In this document: positions 9,193 to 18,300 of the stretch, in pieces
Numbering within the stretch: the stretch's first letter is position 1
How the letters are laid out: every line of letters begins with the position of its first letter
Source: Caldilineaceae bacterium
Lineage (GTDB): Bacteria > Chloroflexota > Anaerolineae > Caldilineales > Caldilineaceae
NCBI GenBank assembly: GCA_020846635.1
Contig: JADLDO010000039.1
Location: forward strand, 124,001-188,000
Direction: 5' to 3'
Length of the DNA stretch: 64,000 bases
Position numbers and translations under genes: made by a program
The notes under the pieces: generated by a model
Told to the model about the DNA's origin: nothing
The model's database searches: none
The model's input: the letters and a program-made list of their open reading frames with translations, nothing else

Positions 9193-9864
9193 CTATCGTG
9201 GATTGGTCACGCCCACCTGCCGGCACATTGCAAGCAGTGGACAGGTAGAGCAGCGGGGCCGCGTCCCGGTGCAGATATGTTTGCCAAAAGGGACCAGCAG
9301 CCGGTTGATCTCAATCCAATACTTCTGTGGCAATTTCTCTTCCAACAGAACCATCGTCTGCTCTGGCGAGCGACTCTGCACATAGCCCCAGCGGTTGGTC
9401 ACACGATGCACATGCACATCCACACTGACCCGCGCCACCTTGCACGCAATCCCCAAGACCAGATTGGCGCACTTTGGCCCCACGCCCGAAAACGAGGTCA
9501 ATGTCTCAAAATCACAGGGCAGCGTGCCCCCATGTTCCTCCAGCACAATGCGCGCAATCTCTGCCATCTGCCGCGCTTTGGCGTCGTGAAAGGTACTGGG
9601 ATGAATCAGCGCATCAATCTCGTCCGGCTCCAGCGCGTGGATCTCGGCTGGTGTACGTGCGCGGGCAAAGAGGCGACGAGAGCTGACCAGTGTGGTTTCA
9701 TCCATTGTGCGGATCGAGATTATACAGGCAAGCAACTGCTCAAAGGCCGATGTGAACCCTTCGTCCGCCAGTTGAAAGAGCGCTGCCGGTGGATAGGGAC
9801 GCACTGCCTCGCGCAGCCGCGCCATCACCTCGTCAATGTCAAAGGGAACCTTTTCGCTTGCCAT
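9193..9864 (-). CDS. nth: Endonuclease III-like DNA glycosylase
   Basis: The enzyme removes oxidised pyrimidines and nicks the abasic site in base-excision repair. The helix-hairpin-helix reads FSGVGPKCANLVLG with the catalytic Lys131, and the following VDVHVHRVTNRWG carries the catalytic Asp149. A C-terminal 4Fe-4S cluster is shown by four cysteines spaced C-x6-C-x2-C-x5-C. Length is about 223 residues, normal for Nth. A GTG at 9873 is possible, but I choose the ATG at 9864 because AGGGGG lies eight bases before it. It sits between the GH20 and DUF2277 genes on the same strand. Substrate preference within the Nth family is not resolved. Confidence 0.93.
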   Translation of the reverse strand: MASEKVPFDIDEVMARLREAVRPYPPAALFQLADEGFTSAFEQLLACIISIRTMDETTLVSSRRLFARARTPAEIHALEPDEIDALIHPSTFHDAKARQMAEIARIVLEEHGGTLPCDFETLTSFSGVGPKCANLVLGIACKVARVSVDVHVHRVTNRWGYVQSRSPEQTMVLLEEKLPQKYWIEINRLLVPFGKHICTGTRPRCSTCPLLAMCRQVGVTNPR

Positions 9865-9878
9865 CCTTGCCACCCCCT

Positions 9879-9920
9879 TATGCCTCCAACGCTATGCCGC
9901 CAACCCTATGCCTCCAACGC
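9879..9920. repeat. Three tandem copies of a 14-base unit at the GH20 stop
   Basis: The unit TATGCCTCCAACGC occurs at 9879-9892 and 9907-9920, with a two-base variant at 9893-9906 between them. The right-hand copy overlaps the end of the GH20 gene. The unit is not a multiple of three, so gain or loss of copies would alter the protein tail. Confidence 0.8.
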
Positions 9921-11792
9921 ATCCAACATGCGCTGGAAGCGGGCCAATCCATCTTCCAGCCCACCTGGGCGGCTCCGTTGCAGCCAAATCTGCCCAAAAC
10001 GGTCGAGCAAGGGGCGCATCTCCTCCGCCAGGGCTTTGCGGCTGGCGGGTGACATGGCGCTGACCGGCTGGTCCAACCCCGTCTGCACGCGTGCCATCCC
10101 CATCTTGACGGAAAGGCGCAGAATATCGCCCAGCCAACGGTATTCATCCTGGATCAACGAGGCATCGGGGCGATCCATCTGCGCCTGATCCAACGACGCC
10201 ATCACCTGGTCGATATAGGTTCCGGTCTGTTCCAACGCCGCTTGGGTCAATTCGCCTTGTCCCTGGCGGCGCGGTGGCATTGCCTGGGGGAAGATCAACA
10301 GCCAAAAGAGAAGCGAGCTATTGCTCACATGCACCTCCGGCTGTTGGTAGGCATTGCCCAGGTCATAGACCAACTGCCCCATCACACCGGCTGTATCGTG
10401 AAAGGCGTGAGCATCGAGCAGCGCGGGCAGTGCTTGGTCAGGCAGGTCACGCGCGCTTTGCACATTCCACGAGAAGGCCGCGCTGGCAAGAAAACCCAAA
10501 TAGCTGACCGGCAGCGGTTGTGGATGCCCATTGTCGCCCCAATCCGTCGTGAGCAGCCCGATCGCGCCATGCTCAAAGCCATTGATGGCCGCGTTGCGAA
10601 TGTTGCCCAGCGCGTTATCTGTGCGCCCTGCCAGCGTGTTCCAACTGCTGGTGCCGGGGCAGACATAGAAGCTGCGCCCCGAAGCCGCAATCAGAGCGGC
10701 GTGCTTGGCAAAGGGATAATCCTTTTCATAGCCCCACTCCAACGCCACCACATCATGCGGCAGTTCTGCCACCAGTTCCGGCTCATCGCGCACAATGATG
10801 TCGCTCCAAAACTGCATGGTCACGCCCTGCTGCGTGCAGAGGCGATGGATCTTTTGCAGAAATTCCAAATAGACACGCCCGCTGCCTTTGGCCTCACACT
10901 CCGCCTTCGAGCGACCTCGCCCCAGGTCAAAAGTCTCATCCAGACCCACATTAAACTGGCGGCTGGAAAAATGGGGAAGCAGTTGCCCAAAGAGGTCTTC
11001 AATCAGTTCGATGCTCCCCTCATCCAGCGGGCAAAGGCTAAAAGGCTCGCGGTGAATCGAGAAGGAATGTTCCATACCCTCCGGGTCTTCGGCAAGGTGG
11101 GCATATTCAGGATGTTTGAGCCAGCGATGCATATGCCCAAAGCTGTTCTGGTTCGGCACCAGTTCTACAAATCGTTGGCGGCAGTAGGCATCCAATGCCA
11201 GAATTTCTTCCCCGGTCATCGGGCTGGCGTCTTTCCACACCACCTCATGCCCGCGGTAGGCAAAGGTATGCTCCGTGTAGAGTTGCAGTTGGTTGAGCTT
11301 GAGCGATGCCAGGAAGTCCACCAATTCGTAAAGCGTCTCCATAGTAGGCACGCGGTCGCGCGTCACATCAAACATGATGCCGCGGTTGGGGTAGTCGGGC
11401 CAATCCACAATCTGCACAGCCGAGAGCGCCAACGCGCCAGGGGTCAACTCCAACAGTTGGCAGAGGGTACAGACGCCATAAAAGGCTCCCGCTTCATCAT
11501 TGCCAACCAGCACAATCCCCCCTGCGTCGATGAGCAGCTTATAGCCCTGGCTGCGCCCCACCTGCGCCGGATCAATGCTCAGGCGAATCGCCGGCCCAGG
11601 TGCAGGGGCCGCGCTGATGGCGAGATTCACCTCTCGCTTTTGCAATGCACGCTGTAGCCATTGTGCGCTAAAGAGCAGCGGTTGCGCCGCCGAGGTCAGG
11701 TAGATGGGCGTACTGCTTTCGATGACAAAAGAGCCGGAAGTGGCGGAGAGCCGCTGCGGCTGGGGTGCAAGACGGTTCAGATCAGTGGGCAT
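9906..11792 (-). CDS. Glycoside hydrolase family 20-like beta-N-acetylhexosaminidase
   Basis: A 628-residue protein. Residues 1-140 look like a GH20b N-terminal domain (RLSIDPAQVG, AGGIVLVGNDEAGAFYGVCTL). A TIM-barrel follows, beginning NRGIMFDVTRDRVPTMETL. The catalytic Asp285-Glu286 pair sits in FNVGLDETFDLG, the substrate-assisted signature of the family. The C-terminal third is helical and rich in Ala/Gln. There is no signal peptide, so it probably acts inside the cell on imported chitin- or peptidoglycan-derived amino sugars. The gene lies just upstream of endonuclease III on the minus strand. Specificity for GlcNAc or GalNAc is unknown, and the family is called from motifs only. Confidence 0.87.
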   Translation of the reverse strand: MPTDLNRLAPQPQRLSATSGSFVIESSTPIYLTSAAQPLLFSAQWLQRALQKREVNLAISAAPAPGPAIRLSIDPAQVGRSQGYKLLIDAGGIVLVGNDEAGAFYGVCTLCQLLELTPGALALSAVQIVDWPDYPNRGIMFDVTRDRVPTMETLYELVDFLASLKLNQLQLYTEHTFAYRGHEVVWKDASPMTGEEILALDAYCRQRFVELVPNQNSFGHMHRWLKHPEYAHLAEDPEGMEHSFSIHREPFSLCPLDEGSIELIEDLFGQLLPHFSSRQFNVGLDETFDLGRGRSKAECEAKGSGRVYLEFLQKIHRLCTQQGVTMQFWSDIIVRDEPELVAELPHDVVALEWGYEKDYPFAKHAALIAASGRSFYVCPGTSSWNTLAGRTDNALGNIRNAAINGFEHGAIGLLTTDWGDNGHPQPLPVSYLGFLASAAFSWNVQSARDLPDQALPALLDAHAFHDTAGVMGQLVYDLGNAYQQPEVHVSNSSLLFWLLIFPQAMPPRRQGQGELTQAALEQTGTYIDQVMASLDQAQMDRPDASLIQDEYRWLGDILRLSVKMGMARVQTGLDQPVSAMSPASRKALAEEMRPLLDRFGQIWLQRSRPGGLEDGLARFQRMLDALEA

Positions 11793-11953
11793 GGATTCTC
11801 TCCCAAAGAGTTTGCAGTTGGGTTGAATGATTTCGCTGCTACAAGCATATCATCCCCCTTCGTGCCCGCGCCAACGCGACAATTGGGTGTTAGGCTCCTT
11901 TAGTTTGCTCATGTTGCGCGATGCAGGGAGAAAACCCCAATGCGCGATGCAAC

Positions 11954-11985
11954 AAAAAGGCGCGACCACAATGGTCGCGCCTTTT
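11954..11985. terminator. Bidirectional intrinsic terminator after the YceI gene
   Basis: A perfect nine-base stem GGCGCGACC/GGTCGCGCC with an ACAAT loop, flanked by five A on the left and four T on the right, so it can work on either strand. It lies 35 bases past the YceI stop and isolates the YceI/SDR transcript from GH20. Just to its left, the 11-base TGCGCGATGCA occurs twice, at 11915-11925 and 11941-11951. Confidence 0.88.
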
Positions 11986-12019
11986 CGTATTCATTCGACA
12001 GCGAAACGTCTCGCCGCGC

Positions 12020-12790
12020 CTATTGTGCCACCGCTACAAAGTCAAACTCCAACATCACTTCCTCCGAGACATCTGCCACGGACGGCACGCGTGGAATTTG
12101 CAGGTCGAAGTCAGCGCGCAGCAACGTGGCGCGGGCACTGCCTCGCAACTCAGTTTCCGAAAGCGGAGTGACCGTCACCTCAAAGCTCATAGGTTGGGTG
12201 ATTGTGCGGATTGTCAGGTCGCCTGTCACAAGCAGATCGAAGGATTCGCCGACGGCAACATTTCCCGGCAACCCCTCCACCGCGCTCGGTGTAAAGGTAA
12301 TATATTGGAATTCCGGCTGATTGGTTTGCAGGATCGCCCGGCGGATCTGGCCGTTGCGCATGTTGTTGTCGGTTGCCAACGTGCTGGCATCGATGACAAT
12401 GGGGCTGATGCTGCTCTGGCTGTAGTCGCCAAAGTCCACAGTCACGCTGCCTTCAACGCCATTGCCGCGCCCGATCACTGTTGTGGGCGTGCCCATCAGC
12501 AGTTCCGTCAAGGTAAAGCGCACTTCCGACTGGGCTGGATCGATGACAAAGGTCGTCGTGCCGGACGCTGCCGCGGCCTCCTGTGCAGGGGCCTCGCTTG
12601 CCTCTGCTTCTTCGGCAACTTCCGCGGCTGGGGCTTCAGTCGCTTCGACAGCAGCAACCGGTGCTTCCTCGACAGCGGGTTGTGCAGGGGCCGCAGGCGC
12701 GCCCCCCGCACAGGCAGCGATGACGACCACCGATATCAGCGACAGGAGTACAACCCAAAATCGCCGGTTCCGTACGTTAACTTGCAACAT
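12020..12790 (-). CDS. YceI family lipoprotein
   Basis: A 256-residue lipoprotein. Residues 10-26 form a hydrophobic signal ending in the lipobox IAAC with Cys27 as the lipid site. An Ala/Glu/Pro-rich linker follows to about residue 75, then a YceI domain (FVIDPAQSEVRFTLTE, GNGVEGSVTVDF, AILQTNQPEFQYITF, VTGDLTIRTITQPMSFEV). YceI domains are lipocalin-like beta-barrels that bind isoprenoid or other long lipids. The role here is unknown but is extracytoplasmic and membrane-tethered. AGGAG lies eight bases before the ATG. The gene follows the SDR gene by 47 bases and is followed by a strong terminator, suggesting an SDR-YceI transcript. Confidence 0.93.
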   Translation of the reverse strand: MLQVNVRNRRFWVVLLSLISVVVIAACAGGAPAAPAQPAVEEAPVAAVEATEAPAAEVAEEAEASEAPAQEAAAASGTTTFVIDPAQSEVRFTLTELLMGTPTTVIGRGNGVEGSVTVDFGDYSQSSISPIVIDASTLATDNNMRNGQIRRAILQTNQPEFQYITFTPSAVEGLPGNVAVGESFDLLVTGDLTIRTITQPMSFEVTVTPLSETELRGSARATLLRADFDLQIPRVPSVADVSEEVMLEFDFVAVAQ

Positions 12791-12837
12791 GCAAAAAACT
12801 CCTCATGGTTGTGCTTATTGTTGTGCTAATGATTGTT

Positions 12838-13767
12838 CTAATCGTTGTCCAATGCAGATCGCTTCAATCCAAATTGCTTGGTCATCGCCCAGTCATAGAG
12901 CCGCGTGGGGATCAAACGAGGCAGCAGCCAGCCCCGCCAGTAGTCATTGACCAAGATATGGCGCGGTTTGGATTTTGGCTGTTCCAAGATCTGGCGCACA
13001 GCCTGTGCCACCCGCGTTACAGGCATCCCCTCTTGCCCCAGCCCGCTTGCCGTCGCACGCATCTGCGCTACCCCCTCTGCATAGTCGGTTGCGGCATAGC
13101 GCGCCAGGTCTGCGTCACTCGTCTTCTCCCAAATCGGCGTCTGCACCGCGCCCAGCACCAGCACAATGACATCAATGCCATAGAGCGCAAGCTCCCGGCG
13201 CATGCCATCGGAGATGGATTCCAGCGCGTGCTTGGATGCGGCATAGGGGGCCATAAAGGGATAGGTGGTATAGGCGCTGACCGAGCTGATGTTGATCACG
13301 CGGCCCGGAGGATGCGTGATCTCCCTGCGCCCCCCCAGCAGTGGCAGCAGCGCTTGTGTCATCGCCACCACGCTCACCACATTCACATCAAACTGATAGC
13401 GCAGTTCCTCCAAATCCACATGCATCAGCGGCCCAGCCACGGCAATGCCTGCATTGTTGACCAACCCCGCAAGGCCGCGGTCGCCCACCATCTCTCGAAT
13501 TTCGTCCGCAGCGCGGCTCACCTCCTCATCGTCAGCCACATCCACCAGCACCGGCTGAAAGCGCGCGCCTAGTTCAGCGCGCAAGCGGTCGGCGTCCTCC
13601 TTCTTACGCACAGTGCCGATCACTCGATAGCCGTGTGCGATCAACTCTTGGGCAACGCCATAACCGATCCCCGTTGAAGCGCCTGTCACCACAACGGTAC
13701 GTGCATCCGGGAAGTCATCCTGGTATGCCCCACGATTGGATGTGGATAATTGATTGTCTTTTGTCAC
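12838..13767 (-). CDS. Short-chain dehydrogenase/reductase
   Basis: A 309-residue classical SDR. The NAD(P)-binding motif TGASTGIG is at residues 28-35, NNAG follows strand four, and the catalytic Ser and Tyr-x-x-x-Lys lie in NISSVSAYTT and YAASKHALE at about residue 175. An Arg-Lys pair after strand two (VRKKED) suggests NADPH preference. The start is the GTG at 13767, fixed by a perfect AGGAGG five bases upstream. The extra C-terminal 40 residues resemble membrane-associated SDRs acting on steroids, lipids or retinoid-like substrates, but the substrate is not readable. It is probably co-transcribed with the YceI lipoprotein downstream. Confidence 0.93.
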   Translation of the reverse strand: MTKDNQLSTSNRGAYQDDFPDARTVVVTGASTGIGYGVAQELIAHGYRVIGTVRKKEDADRLRAELGARFQPVLVDVADDEEVSRAADEIREMVGDRGLAGLVNNAGIAVAGPLMHVDLEELRYQFDVNVVSVVAMTQALLPLLGGRREITHPPGRVINISSVSAYTTYPFMAPYAASKHALESISDGMRRELALYGIDVIVLVLGAVQTPIWEKTSDADLARYAATDYAEGVAQMRATASGLGQEGMPVTRVAQAVRQILEQPKSKPRHILVNDYWRGWLLPRLIPTRLYDWAMTKQFGLKRSALDND

Positions 13768-14024
13768 ATCTGCCTCCTGTGCAGTGGATGAATGCGGGCC
13801 ATAGATTCTTGCTTGTTGGCTAAATTGTACCCGCTAGGTCACTGCATGCCGAGAATTGTCTCGCCACGACACGCGGTTCGCCCCACTTGCCCATCCACGC
13901 ATAAGAAGCGAAAAGCATGGATGAGGGTATAACGGGGCGAGTTTAAGTGTAGTTGAGCCAAAGATTGGATAGAGATGAGTGAGGACTTACGCGCGCGCAG
14001 AACAGGGAGGGGAGAAGTAGAAAA

Positions 14025-14137
14025 AGCTCGCGCAGAGACGCGGAGGCGCAGAGAGGGAGAAACAAAGTCTCTATTTCTTCTCTCCTCTCAGCGTCTACGC
14101 GCCTCCGGGCGAGCAATTCTTTATATCTCGCCCGGAG
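14025..14137. repeat. Nested inverted repeats in the gap between SDR and acyltransferase
   Basis: The 400-base gap at 13768-14167 has no convincing gene. Its right part holds GCTCGC and GGAGGCGC near 14030-14050, which pair imperfectly with GCGCCTCC and GGCGAGC at 14095-14113. A perfect 11-base stem, CTCCGGGCGAG (14103-14113) with CTCGCCCGGAG (14127-14137), follows. The GCAGAGACGCGGAGGCGCAG core resembles intergenic repeats scattered in many bacterial genomes. The stem may also end the acyltransferase transcript. The left part (13800-14020) shows nothing notable. Confidence 0.6.
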
Positions 14138-14167
14138 ACGCTGGGGCCCAGAGATTCCAGAAAGTGC

Positions 14168-14971
14168 CTATGTTGCAGACGCGGTTCCTGCCAACGAGGG
14201 GGGCGTAGCAGGTTCCGGCGGCAGCGCAAGCGCAGCTGCAATATCTGACAATGCTTTCATTGCCAACTGCGCCGGGTCGTCATGGGGCTGGGGAAAAACG
14301 GGCGGCAGCGGGATGACCTCGGCTAAGACAGGGCCAGGGTTGCGCGCCAGCCGCCACAGCGCACCCAGCAATTTCTCACCTTGTCCTCCGTGCCAAATCA
14401 CCACATCCAACGGGCGATAGCGCAACCCACAAGGGACATAGGAGATGCCTTTATTCACGGCAACCGCAAACGCGCCATAGCGGAAAGGATAGAGTTGATG
14501 GCCCGGCCCCAATCTTCCCTCTGGAAATAAGACAATTGGCGGATGCGGATCCTGCTCCATTGCTGCGACAATCTCACCGCGCGCTTGTTTACGCGCATCG
14601 CGGTCCTGGCGCGCCACAAAGACTGTGCCAATGCTCTTGGTCAGCCATCCAATGATCGGGTAGCGCAACACCTCTACAGCGGCGACAAAGCGCATGGGCC
14701 ACAGCGAAAGCAAAACCAATGGGTCGAGCAACGATAGGTGATTGGGAAAGACAAAGCCCATATGACCGCGTAAGGTTGCCGGTTGATTACAGACCACGCG
14801 CACCTGAAAGATACGACAGACCAGGTGGGAAATCCCTAGCACCACCCAGCCGGCAAGCCGCACACCGCGCACACGCAGCGGTGCCAACCCGCCCACAAGA
14901 ATCACCCCCGCACCCGTCGTCACGGTCACAGCAGCCAAGATCATGCGCATTACCGCTACAATGGTGAGCAT
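14168..14971 (-). CDS. plsC: 1-acyl-sn-glycerol-3-phosphate acyltransferase family protein
   Basis: A 267-residue membrane-associated acyltransferase. A hydrophobic N-terminal region (residues 5-55) is followed by the PlsC domain with the HX4D catalytic motif NHLSLLD (His78-Asp83), the GTVFVAR block, and the glycerol-phosphate-binding FPEG at residues 149-152. Members acylate lysophosphatidic acid to phosphatidic acid in phospholipid synthesis. Related enzymes acylate other lysolipids, so the exact acceptor is uncertain. It is the last minus-strand gene before the plus-strand giants and has no operon partner upstream. Confidence 0.92.
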   Translation of the reverse strand: MLTIVAVMRMILAAVTVTTGAGVILVGGLAPLRVRGVRLAGWVVLGISHLVCRIFQVRVVCNQPATLRGHMGFVFPNHLSLLDPLVLLSLWPMRFVAAVEVLRYPIIGWLTKSIGTVFVARQDRDARKQARGEIVAAMEQDPHPPIVLFPEGRLGPGHQLYPFRYGAFAVAVNKGISYVPCGLRYRPLDVVIWHGGQGEKLLGALWRLARNPGPVLAEVIPLPPVFPQPHDDPAQLAMKALSDIAAALALPPEPATPPSLAGTASAT

Positions 14972-15351
14972 TTGCGTACTATCCCTCTAGAGATACTTTT
15001 GCCAGTACTGTAAGGATTCCGAAAGGTAGAGATCCACGCCAATTGTTATGATCTCTTTGTTATGCTACTGCGCGCATTTTACATCGGTCTAGGCCGACTG
15101 TTCAACTGTGTCGCAGGCTAGTCAATAGGATTGCGCCCAATCTTGTGCCTCCAGCTTAGGAACTCTGGGGCGCAACTGCTATACTGTACGGTTGTAATCT
15201 TGACTACTTTGTGGACGGCCTCCTCACAGAGAAGCAGCGCCAATCGTCCCACAATAGCATAATGCCCCACCTCATCAAACCAGACCTGGTTGGATTGGCG
15301 TGATTGCCCACAACCATTCGTCGCCGTTTCACTTGGGTGCATTGCCCGTTT
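14972..15351. other. Divergent intergenic region between the acyltransferase and the first giant gene
   Basis: About 380 bases must hold the promoters of both flanking genes. I see no convincing -35/-10 pair. Two seven-base inverted repeats are visible: AGAGATC/GATCTCT at 15028-15034 and 15050-15056, and GCCAATC/GATTGGC at 15239-15245 and 15293-15299. Either could be an operator or leader-RNA structure. A short minus-strand open frame at 15118-15342 has no recognisable features. Confidence 0.4.
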
Positions 15352-18300
15352 ATGCGTTCACATCAGACCATTTCCCGCCCTATGCAGGCACGATCTGGCA
15401 GCAGCCAACCGGCACATTGGCTCGTGGCAGCAATCCTGCTGCTCTGCGCCCTGCTCACACCCGCAGCGACCTTTGCCGCGCCTCTCGCCAGCCCCCATTT
15501 CAGACCCTTGACCCAAGACGATTCCCTGCCCATGACGGTAGAACGCTGGGTCGATGCCGCCGCAGGGAGTGACTCGGGTAACTGCACACGCGAAACCCCT
15601 CCCCCGGAAGAGGAAGATGACGAAGAAGCGTATATCTATCATTCCTGCGCGACGATTGTTTACGCCCTCTCCAAGTCCAATCCTGGCGACGTGATCCATG
15701 TCGCGGGTCGCTTCGGCGGGCTCTCCTATGCCGGCAATCTAGCCATCAACAAAAAAGTGACCCTCATCGGGGGCTATATTTCCCCCTTTGGCCCACAGAT
15801 CAGTCCCCCGCGCAACCCCGCCCTCTTTCCAACGATCATCCAGGGAACCGTCAGCATCCAAGGGCTTGCCCTGCTCTCCGCACCCGACACCAACCCGATG
15901 GAGGTGCGGCTCGAAAGCGTGCAAGTGACGGGGGGCGGCATCGACATCATACCCGGAGATATTGATGTCAGCACAACGCTTGAATCTGTTGTGGTATACA
16001 ACAGTGTCAGCGCCAACAATGGCGGCGGCATCAACATCTCGGGGGCGCGCAACAAACTAACCGTCAGCAAGAGCACCATCCGCAACAACTTTGCCACCAA
16101 CGGCGCGGGCGGCGGTATCTATGCCGCGGAGGGCAGCATTGTCGAGTTGGGTGGCGGCACAGAAATCCGCAACAACAGCGCCCAAAGTGGTGCCGGGATT
16201 GCCGCCGATGGCGCGCTCACCATTACCACAGGAGGCGGCGTCACCATCACCACCAATATCGCGACCGGCAATGGCGGCGGAATCCATGCCAGTGGCAGCG
16301 TCCTCAGGATAGGTTCCGGTACGGCTATCTTCGACAATCAGGGCAGCAAGGGCGCAGGAGTCTACCTCGCCAGCGGCACCAACACGCTTTCAGGGGCAGC
16401 CATCCATCACAACGGCTCCACATCAACCACCAGCCAAGGAGGTGGCATTTATGTCTCCGGCGGTACGCCCACCCTCGAAAATCTAGAAATCACCGAAAAC
16501 AGCGCCACAGAGGGCGGCGGGCTCTATCTTGCGGGGCTTACGGGTGGCAAGCTAAGCGGCAGCGACATTCTCTCCAATACCGCGTCAGCGGACGGTGGTG
16601 GCTTCTATCTCATCAACGGCGGCAGTGGATTCGCAGCGACCTCGTTGACCCTGCAAGGCAACAACGCGCAAAATGGCGGCGGCGCTTATATCAAAAGCAG
16701 CAACTCCAGCCTCCAGAGCAACACCTTTGCGGAGAACAGCGCCACCAGCGGGGGTGGTCTCTATCTGGATGGCAGCAACGGGACACAAATCAGCGCGCTG
16801 CAACTTACCGGCAACAATGCCGCGCAGGGAGGGGGCCTCTATGCTACCCACACCAACGCCACCCTCAGTTCGCCCACCATCCAGGAGAACAGCAGCACCG
16901 GCAAAGGGGCAGGTCTCTATGCCACCAACAGCACCTTGACCTTTATGGGCGCGGCGTTGTTCCAGGAGAATCAGACGGGAGCGGAGGGGGGCGGCGGCTA
17001 TCTGTCCGCTTCTCATCTCAGCTTTCAATCCCTCGACATGCTCGATAACGAAGGTACTGCGGGCGGGGGCTTCTATGCGGTTGAGGGGGGGAGAGTCACA
17101 GCCACGGCGCTCACCAGTTTTATCGGCAACAAGGCCACAACGGGCGCGGGAGGTGCGCTCTATCTCAAGGGCGACGGCAGCACGACTTCCACTCTGTCCA
17201 ATCTCTCTGCCCAAGAGAATGAAGCCGTCAACGGCGGAGCCCTCTATGCGGAGAATGTCACCCTGACGCTGGGTACAACCAACGTTGCCAACAACAAAGC
17301 AAGCGAACGGGGCGGTGCGGCCTACATCACCAGCGCCAACGTCACGGTCACAGGTGCAGCGACCCTCCAGGGCAACGAAGCCAGCCTCGATGGGGGGGGC
17401 ATCTACGCCTTGTCCACGGCGATTACGTTCAACAACGGGGCGCAATTTACAGGCAATCAGGCGTTGGGAGGCAGCGGCGGCGGCCTCTATCTTGCCACCG
17501 GCGGGACTGCTAACTTTGGCGCGGCGACCTTCTTCGAAAATAGGGCAGCGGCCCAGGGAGGTGGTCTCTTTGCCACCACAGCCAACGTGATCGTGGCGGC
17601 AACGACAAAATTTGAAAGTAATGTTGCCCAAGCGGGCAATGGCGGCGGCTTTTACATTTCTGGCTCATCGCTGGCGCTGGGCGGCGTCACGCTCAAGAAC
17701 AACAGCGCCTCTGGAAGTGGTGGCGGCGGCTTCTTCGCCAATGGCACGCTGAGCGTCTCTGCCGGAACGCTGCTGGATGGCAACCTTGCGCTGACCGGCG
17801 GTGGTTTAGCCACGCTCGATGCAACCAATGTCCAGGTAGACGCGGCGCACTTCACCAACAACAGCGCGGGCAGTGATGGCGGCGCGCTCCACCTTGCCAA
17901 CAGTCCGATCACGGTGCAGAATGGCGCGGCTTTCAGCGCCAACAGCGCAACCGCGGGGCGCGGGGGAGCCATCTATGTTGAAGGCGGCAGCGCCACCCTC
18001 AACGGTATCAATGGAAGCAATGTTGTCACCCCATTGACCTTTAGCAAGAACAAAGCGGGCAGCGGTGGCGGAGCGCTGCATATCACCACGGGTACTCTTT
18101 CCTTGCTCAACAGCACCTTCAGCGAAAATGAAGGGGGGACGGGCTTTGGGGGTGGAGCCTATCTAAAGGCTAGCAGTGCCACCCTCAGCAGCAGCAGCTT
18201 TAGCAAGAATCTCGCCAACAGCGGCGCGGGCCTTTATCTAGCCGATACACCAAGCGCCACCCTCGGCAGCCTCCAACTCATCGAAAACAGCAGCAGCGGG

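Noticed and set aside
13975..14208. Plus-strand open frame of 77 residues
   Set aside because: It is built largely from the inverted-repeat DNA and runs antisense into the acyltransferase gene; composition is not protein-like.
15118..15342. Minus-strand open frame of 74 residues upstream of the first giant
   Set aside because: No recognisable domain, no clear ribosome site, and it overlaps the likely leader and start of the giant gene.
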